Assembly (NCBI GenBank): GCA_036746235.1
Contig: DAIOEN010000004.1
Coordinates: 1 to 64,000, forward strand
DNA: 64,000 nucleotides
Reading direction: 5' to 3'
Origin: CALARM01 sp036746235
GTDB lineage: Bacteria > Vulcanimicrobiota > SpSt-956 > JAKJGF01
In this document: positions 14,468-23,286 of the stretch, in pieces
How the letters are laid out: each line of letters opens with the position of its first letter
How positions within the stretch are numbered: the first letter of the stretch is position 1
Notes under the pieces: generated by a model
Told to the model about the DNA's origin: nothing
What the model saw: only the letters and a program-made list of their open reading frames with translations
Database searches by the model: none
Program-made: the position numbers and the translations under genes

Positions 14468-16205
14468 AAAATTTCTCACCATTCCGAAACATTTCAACTA
14501 TCATCTTTATATTCTTCCCTTCTGGAAAAGAGAAGTTCTTATATTAATCCTGAACAGTGCCACCATGTTCTTAGGCCTTGTAAATCCCTATCTTACCAAG
14601 CTCCTTGTTGATAAAGCCTATGGGAATAAAGATTTTAAACTCTTTATAACACTTGTCATTACAGGAGGTATACTTTTTGTATTGAATAATCTCATATCGG
14701 CAATTGTATCCTATATGAAAAGTGCCATAAGGACAAAAATAAAATTCAATCTTACAGTTAAAGTATTCAGTAAACTTCAGAGCCTTCCGTACAGTTATTT
14801 TCAGAACAGTTCTACAGGACAGAATATGTACCGATTTAATTATGATATAGACACAGTATCATCTCTTGTTTCAGATTTCCTGCCACAGTTAATACAGCTC
14901 ATATTCAGAACAGTTACTGTTATGGTTATACTCTTTGCACTGAACTGGAAAATAGCTTTCTTCTGTCTCTTATTAATACCTCTTCAGTATTATATATCAG
15001 ATTACTGTAATAAAAAAATGAGAAAAAAATGGGAAGAAACAATAGAAATAGGGCAGAAATCTTTTTCAATTCTTCAGGAAATACTTACTCATATACATCT
15101 TATAAAAGCCTTCGGAAAAGAAAGAGTAGAAAAAAACCGCTATATAAAAATACTCATAGAAAATTTGAGATTTACTTTATCTATCCAGAAATTGCAGTCT
15201 CTTATATCCAATATCCAGCAGTTAAGTTCCCGTATATTTACAGGTCTTATACTCTTCTACGGAGGCTATCAGGTAATAAAGGGGGAAATACCTTTAGGAA
15301 GTCTTATAGCTATAGGCATGTATCTCGGACAGGCATCAGGTCTTCATGGATCTTTTTCCGGCCTGAGCCAGCAGGTTGCAATGACTCTTATATCCTGTGA
15401 AAGACTTGACACTATATTAAACTCTGAAAGTGATGAAGAAAAGAGAAAAGAAGCTATAGTGATGAAAAATACGGGAGGAGATATTCACTTTAAAAACATA
15501 TCCTTCTCTTATACAGAAGAAAAACGGATAATAAAAAATCTTAGTTTTTCCATAAAACATGGAATTTTTGCAGGTCTTTCAGGCCCTTCAGGATGTGGAA
15601 AAACAACCATTATAAACCTCTTATTAAAACTCTATAAACCGGAAGAAGGAGAAATTACACTGAATGGCTCCGATATAAATAAAATAGAAAAAAAATCCTT
15701 TTACAATCAGATTGGAGTGGCTCTTCAAAATTCCTATCTCTGGAATGATACACTGGAAAACAATATAAGATATGGAAAAAGCAATGCTACGGAAGAAGAA
15801 ATAAAAGAAGCGGCAGAAGTGGCCTGTATCGATGATTTTATAGACAGTCTACCTGAAGGATACAGAACACTTATAGGGGAAAATGCCTGTAAAATTTCAG
15901 AAGGACAGAGACAGAGGATTTCAATTGCAAGGGCAGTTATAAAAAAACCTGCCATATTGATACTTGATGAAGGCCTTTCTTCTGTAGACGGAGAAACGGA
16001 AAATAAAATAATAAATAATATAAGAAATTACCTTAAAAACAGTACTGTTATAATTATCTCTCACAGACTATCTACAATAAAAAAGGTTGATCTTGTATAT
16101 TTCCTTATGGACTCTGAAAGAATTGATGAAGGAACCTGTGAGGAACTGCTCGGAAAAAACGAAGATTTTAAGCATTATTTAAACCTTGAAGAAATAGAAA
16201 AATAA
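14457..16205 (+). CDS. ABC transporter, fused permease and ATPase (exporter)
   Basis: 582 residues. The N-terminal ~310 residues form a six-helix exporter domain (for example VLILILNSATMFLGLV, LLVSDFLPQLIQLI). The ATPase domain has Walker A GPSGCGKTTIINLL, Q-loop VALQNSYLW, a C-loop KISEGQRQRIS (ISEGQ in place of LSGGQ), Walker B ILILDEG and H-loop IISHR. Peptide or lipid export is the family role. No C39 peptidase domain is present; the coupled S26 protease may do processing instead. The nearest peptide cassette is 8 kb upstream, and a link is speculative. Confidence 0.85.
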   Translation: MKIKKFLTIPKHFNYHLYILPFWKREVLILILNSATMFLGLVNPYLTKLLVDKAYGNKDFKLFITLVITGGILFVLNNLISAIVSYMKSAIRTKIKFNLTVKVFSKLQSLPYSYFQNSSTGQNMYRFNYDIDTVSSLVSDFLPQLIQLIFRTVTVMVILFALNWKIAFFCLLLIPLQYYISDYCNKKMRKKWEETIEIGQKSFSILQEILTHIHLIKAFGKERVEKNRYIKILIENLRFTLSIQKLQSLISNIQQLSSRIFTGLILFYGGYQVIKGEIPLGSLIAIGMYLGQASGLHGSFSGLSQQVAMTLISCERLDTILNSESDEEKRKEAIVMKNTGGDIHFKNISFSYTEEKRIIKNLSFSIKHGIFAGLSGPSGCGKTTIINLLLKLYKPEEGEITLNGSDINKIEKKSFYNQIGVALQNSYLWNDTLENNIRYGKSNATEEEIKEAAEVACIDDFIDSLPEGYRTLIGENACKISEGQRQRISIARAVIKKPAILILDEGLSSVDGETENKIINNIRNYLKNSTVIIISHRLSTIKKVDLVYFLMDSERIDEGTCEELLGKNEDFKHYLNLEEIEK

Positions 16206-16212
16206 GTCAGTT

Positions 16213-17565
16213 CTACCATCCGCTTCTTACCATTCTGAAGCCTATATCAGAACTCTTACTTATAAAAAGCTCAATTCTTGCGGAAGATTTACATTTATCT
16301 TCCCTCTCAAGAAAGCCTCCGCCTTTTATCATAAATGAAATGCCTGTACTGGAAGGATAAAAATTATTACATAACTCCCAGATATTTCCGCTCATATCAT
16401 AAAGTCCGAAAATATTCGGTTTCTTCTGTCCCACAGGGTGAGAAATTGAACCTGAATTATTATAGTACCAGCAGAAATCACCGTTCATATTATTTCCCCA
16501 GTAGTAATCTGTTTTGCTTCCTGCTCTGCAGGCATATTCCCATTCCGCTTCAGAAGGAAGACGATAACCGTTTTTCTTAAGATATATACTCTTATATTCA
16601 CCGTCAGAACTTTTACTTCCATAACATGGTTCAAGACCTTCTTTTTTACTCAGCCAGTTACAGTAATCTGCTGCTTCAACCCATGTTATATTTACTGCAG
16701 GTAAATATTCATTCCCCGTTACATTATTATTCTTAAATTTAGTAAACTCTCTTCCCGTAACTTCATATTTACCTATATAAAAACTTTTTAAAATTACACG
16801 GTCAGGACAGTATTTATCATTGATTACAGCAATCTCTCCTCCTGAAATAAAGACCATTTCAGGAGGAATATAACTTTCTTTTTCTATGGCTTTCATCACT
16901 TCAGCCCTTTTATTCTTTATATTTTCATAACCAGGATCAACAGCAATTACAGTATCAAAACACGAAAGGGCTTCATCAAAATGTTTCATACAGTTAAGTG
17001 CACAGCCTTTAGCATAGAAAAAATCCGCACATTTATTATTATATTCCAGTGCTTTATCATAACAGGAAAGGGCTTCCTTATATTTTTCCTGAATAAATAA
17101 AACATTTCCTCTGTTAAACCACTCTATGGCATTATGGGAGTCTGTAAGACTTAAAAGAGAAACTATTTCTTCTTTTTTCTTTTTTGCATCTCTGTCTTTA
17201 GGATTTATTTCCAGAGTCTTATTAAAAGCATTAACTGCTTCTTCATATCTTTTTATTTTTACAAGAGCACAGCCTTTTCCGTACCAGGCATTACTGTATT
17301 CAGGATTGATTTCCAGGGCTTTATCATAACATATAATAGAATTCTCATAATTCCCCAGTTTATAAAGGGCATTACCTTTATTGTTCCAGACTTTAAAGGC
17401 TTTCTGATCACTTTTTAAGACCTTCTCAAAACATTCTATTGCTTCTTTATATTTGCCTTCTTTATATAATTCAAGGCCCTTACTGTTCCAGTTTATTTCT
17501 TCGGAAAAAGCAAAAAATACTGATAAAAACAGTATGAGTGGAATAAAAAAGAATATTTTCTTCAT
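16213..17565 (-). CDS. Secreted TPR protein with formylglycine-generating-enzyme-like domain
   Basis: 450 residues. Signal peptide MKKIFFFIPLILFLSVFFAF then SEE. TPR units cover residues about 24-210 (GLELYKEGKYKEAIECFEK, NALYKLGNYENSIICYDKAL). The domain from about 230 has MVFISGGEI, FYIGKYEVTGREF, NITWVEAADYCNWLSKKEG, YRLPSEAEWEYACRAG and FGLYDMSGNIWELC, and ends GFRMVR, the SUMF1/FGE/EgtB fold. The paired active-site cysteines of true sulfatase activators are not evident, so it is probably a ligand-binding or structural FGE-like domain. It stands 13 bases from the DnaJ-TPR gene on the same strand. Confidence 0.85.
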   Translation of the reverse strand: MKKIFFFIPLILFLSVFFAFSEEINWNSKGLELYKEGKYKEAIECFEKVLKSDQKAFKVWNNKGNALYKLGNYENSIICYDKALEINPEYSNAWYGKGCALVKIKRYEEAVNAFNKTLEINPKDRDAKKKKEEIVSLLSLTDSHNAIEWFNRGNVLFIQEKYKEALSCYDKALEYNNKCADFFYAKGCALNCMKHFDEALSCFDTVIAVDPGYENIKNKRAEVMKAIEKESYIPPEMVFISGGEIAVINDKYCPDRVILKSFYIGKYEVTGREFTKFKNNNVTGNEYLPAVNITWVEAADYCNWLSKKEGLEPCYGSKSSDGEYKSIYLKKNGYRLPSEAEWEYACRAGSKTDYYWGNNMNGDFCWYYNNSGSISHPVGQKKPNIFGLYDMSGNIWELCNNFYPSSTGISFMIKGGGFLEREDKCKSSARIELFISKSSDIGFRMVRSGW

Positions 17566-17578
17566 ATGTAAATCACCA

Positions 17579-19636
17579 TCACAGTTTACTTTCTTCCCAG
17601 TTATCTTTCAGTTTAATATCATCATAGTTGTTATCGACATGTTCCTTTATCTCCTGAGGCTTCACCTTTTTCACATTAACAGATGTTTCGGAGATGTTCT
17701 CCTGAATTTTGTTATTTTCTATATAATCAGTAGAAGCTACAGTAATTTCCTTTTCAGGAATACTCTGTTTATAAACGATTTGAGTATTTACTTTAATAAT
17801 ATTCAAGTAACTTTCTGCTTCTCTTCTTAATTTTTCCCCTGGCTCAAGGGCAATAACTTTATTTAAAAAATCCTTTCCTTCTTTATATTTTTTCTGATTT
17901 ATAAGTTCTATTGAACTATAAAGATAACAGATAGCAAGTCCTTTTTTTGCAGAAGGATCATTCTTTTTAAAACTCAGAGATTCTTTAAATAATTTTGCTC
18001 CTTCTTTATATTTTTTCTTTTCTATCATAATATTTCCTTCTTTTAACAGGGAAGCACCTATCATAGAAGTTATATAATTCTTTTTCTTCTCAGTTTTTTC
18101 TGCACATAAAGCCTTTTTAAACCATTTAACAGAAGAAAGATAATCATTTTTTCTGTTAAAAGCAAGGGCAATATTTAAAGAAGCATCACTGTCTGAAGGT
18201 AAAAGAGAAAGGATTTTTTTATTTACAGAAATCACCCTGTCATATTTTTTCATTTCTCTGTAAGATAAATCAAGAATCTTCAGAGCTTTTAAATGTTCAG
18301 GTTCCATGGTTAAAACTTCTTCAAAACACTCTGCAGAATTAGCATAATCTTTGCTGTTGAAAAACTTTTCTCCAAGTTCAACATATCTATCCGATTTTTT
18401 AAAACCCTTTTCTGCAAGTTTATAAAGTTCTTCTTCTGCAGCTTTATAATTTTTGCAAACCATAGCTTCTTCAAACAGTTTCAGATGTTTTTCTATATAG
18501 GTTAATATCTCATTTTCAGGAGAAAATTTTTCACTGAGAACAGTTCTGACAGGACTTTTTGAAAGATGTGTCTGTTTATCTGCTATATTATAAAAAAGGA
18601 TTGATAAAGATAAGAGTATAATGAGAAATGTAAAAAGAGGGAGTATTTTTCTGTCTTTTTTAACATTATTGAGAGAATAAAAAAAGAGAGAAGCCAGAAA
18701 ATCTCTATTTTTCCTGTATAAAAAGGTTATATCTTTATGAAGATTTATAACACCGTCATGAATAATCATATAATTTTTCTTAAGAGAAAGATTTAGATTA
18801 TTTAAATAATCCATAAATCTTTCATATATATTTTCTTTAAAAAGTTCATGTTCTTCGTGCCATTCTTCCACCATAGGATGAGAGGCATCTCTTTTCAGAG
18901 CTTTTCTGAAATATTCATCGGATTTTTTCAGGTCTCCTCTTTCATTATAGATATAACATATATACATTGCTATTTCCGGGCTTTCAGAATTAAGTTCCAG
19001 AGCTTTATGAAAATACAGAAGTGCTTCTTCGAGTTTTTTCTCTTTCCAGAGTACATGGGCAATATTTTCCATATAAAGAGGTTCATAAGGTGCAAGTTCA
19101 GAAGCTTTTTTATGATAATAAAGGGCTTTAGACAGATTCTTTGCCCGGAAGTGGCACATACCTGAAAGGTTCAGAGCCTGGTGGTTTTCAGGGTTTACTT
19201 CTATAACCTTCTGCAGAAAAGGAGCGGCCCTTTCAAAATTATTCTGATTTACATAGGAAAGACCTGTAAAATAATGTGCTTTTTCCCTGTAATGTTCTAC
19301 ATCCAGGATTTTTTCAAATTCTGCAATTGCATTTTTATAATCATTTTTCTCAAATAAAGCCATAGCTCTGGAAAAGGAAGAAACAATCTGATTCATTTCG
19401 ATTTTTTTATGTTCAAAGAAGATTTTATCATAGGCTTTTCTTTTAAGAGGGTTTGTGAGTACTTCGTATGCTTCGTTTATTTCCTTTAATTTTTCTTCTG
19501 CTTCTTTCCAGAGGGGGTTATTTTGAAATTTATCAGGATGATATTTAAATATGAGTTTCTTATATGATTTTTTAATCTCTTCCGGCCCTGCCTTAAAACT
19601 TACACAGAGAATGCCATAATAATCCTTTATATTCAT
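17579..19636 (-). CDS. DnaJ-domain protein with TPR repeats and one membrane segment
   Basis: 685 residues. An N-terminal J domain (YYGILCVSFKAGPEEIKKSY, HPD at 33-35, EAYEVLTNPLKRKAYD) is followed by TPR units to about 270. One transmembrane helix lies near residues 329-349 (LFTFLIILLSLSILFYNIA), then a second TPR block to about 610 and a disordered tail rich in Lys, Glu and Asn. The J domain would face the cytoplasm and recruit Hsp70, with the second TPR block outside. There is no signal peptide. It is probably co-transcribed with the TPR-FGE gene 13 bases downstream. Confidence 0.85.
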   Translation of the reverse strand: MNIKDYYGILCVSFKAGPEEIKKSYKKLIFKYHPDKFQNNPLWKEAEEKLKEINEAYEVLTNPLKRKAYDKIFFEHKKIEMNQIVSSFSRAMALFEKNDYKNAIAEFEKILDVEHYREKAHYFTGLSYVNQNNFERAAPFLQKVIEVNPENHQALNLSGMCHFRAKNLSKALYYHKKASELAPYEPLYMENIAHVLWKEKKLEEALLYFHKALELNSESPEIAMYICYIYNERGDLKKSDEYFRKALKRDASHPMVEEWHEEHELFKENIYERFMDYLNNLNLSLKKNYMIIHDGVINLHKDITFLYRKNRDFLASLFFYSLNNVKKDRKILPLFTFLIILLSLSILFYNIADKQTHLSKSPVRTVLSEKFSPENEILTYIEKHLKLFEEAMVCKNYKAAEEELYKLAEKGFKKSDRYVELGEKFFNSKDYANSAECFEEVLTMEPEHLKALKILDLSYREMKKYDRVISVNKKILSLLPSDSDASLNIALAFNRKNDYLSSVKWFKKALCAEKTEKKKNYITSMIGASLLKEGNIMIEKKKYKEGAKLFKESLSFKKNDPSAKKGLAICYLYSSIELINQKKYKEGKDFLNKVIALEPGEKLRREAESYLNIIKVNTQIVYKQSIPEKEITVASTDYIENNKIQENISETSVNVKKVKPQEIKEHVDNNYDDIKLKDNWEESKL

Positions 19637-19798
19637 AAATTTACAGGTCCTGCCTCTTAAAATTTCTATAAATTATTTAGATAATGTCTGTAGATAAAAT
19701 TTTATCTAAAGCTTTATTTAATCTATATTATTAAAATATAACATATATAGCTTAATTTTTCAATATTTATAAATACATGGGATTTTTTACCTCTTCTT

Positions 19799-22700
19799 TC
19801 AATCTCCCGGTGGTCTGCTTCCTTTGAGTTTATTCAAAGCATTTTCTCTATATGTTTTTGCTTCTATATCATCAGGGTTCAGGGCAAGTATTTTCTCGTA
19901 ACACAGAATACTTTCTTCATATTTTCCCTGTTTTTCCAGTATTTTTGCCTTATTAAACCATGTGTCAGTACTGGCAGGGTCACTTTCTAAAACCATGTCA
20001 TAAGATTTCAGTGCTTCATCATATTTCTCTTCATTTCCGAGGATAACTGCTCTGTTAAACCATACATCTCTGTTTTTCGGATTAATCTCCAGGATTTTAT
20101 TATAAGTAAGGAGTGCTTCTTCATATTTACTCAGATTTCCCAGTGTAATACCCTTTTTGAACAATGCTTTTACATTTTCCGGTTCCATATCCAGAAGTCT
20201 GTTATAACATGAAAGGGCTTCTTCATATCTTCTCAGGTTTTCAAGGGCAAAACCTCTGTTAAAGAGGGCTTCTACGTCAGAGGGATTTTTTTCCAGAGCC
20301 ATATCATAATACTTAATAGCTTCCTTATATTTTCCATCTCTGCTCAGAGAAAGGCCTCTGGAGAGCATTCCATCTGCCGGTGACGGAGAAGGAATGGGTG
20401 AAGGTTTAAGTGCCACAGAGGGAGTTTTTTCAGACTTTTTCAATTCTTTCAGAGCAAGATCTTTATGTTCCAGTGCTTCTTTATTCTGAGGTTCAATTTC
20501 CAGTACCATATCATAAGATTTAACTGCTTCTTCATATTTACCGAGTCCACATAGTGCTTCTCCTCTATAATAAAGGGCGCTTACATCTTTCTCATTATAC
20601 TTCAAAACCATATCATAGGAAGAAATGGCATCTTTATATTTTTTCTCTTTAAGTAATACAAGTCCTCTTCCGTTCCAGAGTTCTATCTTTTCCGGGTGAA
20701 TTTCTATAGCTTTATCATAAGAGAGGAGGGCTTCATCATATCTGCCAAGTTCCCTTAAAGCTCTGGCTCTCCAGGTCCATCCATCTCCGGAATAAGGTTT
20801 AAGGGAAAGATAAGCATCAAAAGATTTAACTGCTTCCTTATATTTTTCTTTAAGGCTTAAAATAAGGCCTCTGTTAAACCACATTTCTGACGAAGTTCCG
20901 TCAAGTTCTACAGCTTTATTGAAAGAAACAAGTGCTTCATCATATCTTTTGAGATTTTTCAGAGACATAGCTTTTTTACACCATCCTTCTTTACAGAGAG
21001 GGTTAAGTGCAGTAGCTTTATCATATGCCCTGACTGCATCATCATATTTTTTCTCAGAGTAGAAACTGTTACCTTTACAAAGGAAAGGATAAAAATCATG
21101 AGGTTCAAGGGCCGAGGATTTCTCGTAACATTTAATTGCATCATCATATTCTTTTCTGGAGTAAAAAACATCTCCCTTACCGGACCAGGCTGCAGAACAT
21201 ACAGGTGAAATTTCAAGAGCTTTATTGAAACAGAAGATAGAATCATCATATTTTTTCATATGATAGAAAACTTCTCCTTTACCTGTCCAGGCATTTATAT
21301 TTTCAGGTTCTATTTCAAGCAATTTATCATAACAGGAAAGGGCTTCTTTATAATCTTTCTTTCCTTTCAAAATATAACCTTTTTTAAGCCACAGATTTTC
21401 ATCTTTACATTTAAATTCCATGGCTTTATCGAAACATAAAAGGGCATCATCATATTTCTTTTCATCATAAAAAACATTGCCTTTTCCTGCCCATGCATCT
21501 CCGTTTTCTTCATTATACCCCAGTGCTACAGTATAACTTCTGAAGGAATCGTCATATTTTTTCTCCATATATAAAACATTGCCTTTACCTGTCCAGGCTT
21601 TATCATTTACAGAATCCATCTGAATAACAGAATTATATAAATTAAGAGCTTCTTTAAAAAATTTCTTTTTATATAAAACATTGCCTTTTCCGAGAATCGC
21701 AGGAATATTTTTTCTATCAATCTTTATACTGTTTTCATAACAGAAAAGAGCCTTATCATATTCATTTTTTTCATATAAAATATTCCCTTTCCCGCTCCAT
21801 GCAGAGGAAACCTTACTGTTTCTGGTTTCAAGGACTCTGTCATAACATTTAAAAGCTTCTTCATATTCCTCTTTATTGTAAAGAACAACAGCTTTTCCGT
21901 ACCATGCCTCTCCATAAAAAGGATTTATTTCAAGAGCTTTATTGTAGGCCATGAGGGCATCATCAATTTTATTTAATTCTTCCAGTGTTATTCCCCTGTT
22001 ATAGAAGGCATGTACATCTTTTCCGTCAATTTCTATGGATTTATCCCAGCATATAAGAGAAGCTTTAAAATTTTTCATATAAAAAAGAGCACTTCCCCTG
22101 CTGTGCCATGCTTTTAAATTCTGTCTGTCAATTTCTATAACTCTGTCATAACACTTTACTGCATCTTCGTATCTGTTAAGTTTTTCAAAAGCCCATCCTC
22201 TGCTCTGCCATGTATCTATATCTTTCGGATCTATAGAAAGAGCTTTATCCCAGCATGAGAGAGCTTCTCCGTATCTTTTAAGTATTACCAGAATAAGTCC
22301 TTTACTGTACCAGGATTTAACATCATTTTTACCTGTTTCTATTGCTCTGTCGGCACATTTAAGAGCTTCTACCGATTTCCCCTGAAAGGCCAGAGCCTGT
22401 CCTTTATGATGCCATGATTTTACATCAAGAGGGTTGATTTCTATTGCTTTATCATAACATAAAATAGCTTCTCCATAATTTCCCAGATTATTCAGAGCTT
22501 CACCTTTACAGTACCAGGCGTCAATATGTTTATCATCAATCTCAAGGACTCTTTCGTAAGCACTTACTGCTTCTTTATATTCCGAAAGCCTGAAAAAAGC
22601 CTGTCCCTTACCGTACCAGGCATCAAGGTCTCTGTAATTAATTTCAATAGCTTTATTATAAGATTTTATAGCTTCTTCGTAATTTTCCAGGCAAAAGAAT

Positions 22701-23107
22701 GCTTCTCCCCTGCCGTACCAGGCAGAACCGTATTTACTTTCTATTTCAATAGATTTATCATAACATCCGATAGATTCATAATATCTTTTCAGATTTCTGA
22801 GAGCTTCACCTTTACCGAACCAGAGCATATTATCTTTCGGTCTCAGCTCTATTGCTTTATCATAACAGAGGAGAGACTCTTCATATCTCTCAAGGGCACT
22901 TAAAGCTTCTCCCTTTTTAAACCATGACTGCCAGTCCTTTCTATCAAGTTCTGTTACCCTGTCATATAAAAGAAGAGCTTCTTTATATTTTCCGAGAGTA
23001 TATAATTCATCTGCTTCTTTACGAATTTTTTTAGATTCACTGCAGGAAAAATTAATAAAGATGAGGAATAAAAAAGAAATTGCAAAAAAAATCTTAAACT
23101 TTACCAA
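19799..23107 (-). CDS. Giant secreted TPR-repeat protein (1102 aa)
   Basis: A hydrophobic N-terminus (FFAISFLFLIFINFSCSE) could be a signal peptide; Cys22 may be lipidated, though the -3 residue is not canonical. About thirty 34-residue TPR units follow (for example AWYGKGEALNNLGNYGEAIL then CYDKAIEI). A Pro/Ser linker (PSPIPSPSPADG, about residue 900) separates the last five or so. The start codon is TTG. Such repeats form a superhelical protein-binding scaffold; a periplasmic or outer-membrane scaffold for glycan assembly is possible because it is divergent from the export operon. No enzymatic domain is visible. Confidence 0.85.
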   Translation of the reverse strand: MVKFKIFFAISFLFLIFINFSCSESKKIRKEADELYTLGKYKEALLLYDRVTELDRKDWQSWFKKGEALSALERYEESLLCYDKAIELRPKDNMLWFGKGEALRNLKRYYESIGCYDKSIEIESKYGSAWYGRGEAFFCLENYEEAIKSYNKAIEINYRDLDAWYGKGQAFFRLSEYKEAVSAYERVLEIDDKHIDAWYCKGEALNNLGNYGEAILCYDKAIEINPLDVKSWHHKGQALAFQGKSVEALKCADRAIETGKNDVKSWYSKGLILVILKRYGEALSCWDKALSIDPKDIDTWQSRGWAFEKLNRYEDAVKCYDRVIEIDRQNLKAWHSRGSALFYMKNFKASLICWDKSIEIDGKDVHAFYNRGITLEELNKIDDALMAYNKALEINPFYGEAWYGKAVVLYNKEEYEEAFKCYDRVLETRNSKVSSAWSGKGNILYEKNEYDKALFCYENSIKIDRKNIPAILGKGNVLYKKKFFKEALNLYNSVIQMDSVNDKAWTGKGNVLYMEKKYDDSFRSYTVALGYNEENGDAWAGKGNVFYDEKKYDDALLCFDKAMEFKCKDENLWLKKGYILKGKKDYKEALSCYDKLLEIEPENINAWTGKGEVFYHMKKYDDSIFCFNKALEISPVCSAAWSGKGDVFYSRKEYDDAIKCYEKSSALEPHDFYPFLCKGNSFYSEKKYDDAVRAYDKATALNPLCKEGWCKKAMSLKNLKRYDEALVSFNKAVELDGTSSEMWFNRGLILSLKEKYKEAVKSFDAYLSLKPYSGDGWTWRARALRELGRYDEALLSYDKAIEIHPEKIELWNGRGLVLLKEKKYKDAISSYDMVLKYNEKDVSALYYRGEALCGLGKYEEAVKSYDMVLEIEPQNKEALEHKDLALKELKKSEKTPSVALKPSPIPSPSPADGMLSRGLSLSRDGKYKEAIKYYDMALEKNPSDVEALFNRGFALENLRRYEEALSCYNRLLDMEPENVKALFKKGITLGNLSKYEEALLTYNKILEINPKNRDVWFNRAVILGNEEKYDEALKSYDMVLESDPASTDTWFNKAKILEKQGKYEESILCYEKILALNPDDIEAKTYRENALNKLKGSRPPGD

Positions 23108-23180
23108 ACAATGTTCACCCTTCTTCTTTGCTTTTTACATTAATAATATACAACAATTTTAGGTAAAGAGTCAACTTGTA

Positions 23181-23209
23181 TTGACAGAAATATACTAGTT
23201 ATATATAAT
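23181..23209 (+). promoter_or_regulatory. Perfect sigma70-type promoter for the polysaccharide export operon
   Basis: TTGACA (23181-23186), a 17-base spacer and TATAAT (23204-23209), followed by a leader of about 70 bases before the kinase gene. It is the only exact-consensus pair I noticed in the window, so strong constitutive expression is expected. Confidence 0.8.
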
Positions 23210-23286
23210 GATACAATTGAGAGTTATAATAGGCGCTATTTTAGATTCCACTCTTACCAGTTATTATATTTAAAGAGGTGCAGCAT

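Noticed and set aside
19637..19798. tRNA or small RNA between the DnaJ and giant TPR genes
   Set aside because: AT-rich sequence without a cloverleaf or a stable hairpin with T run.
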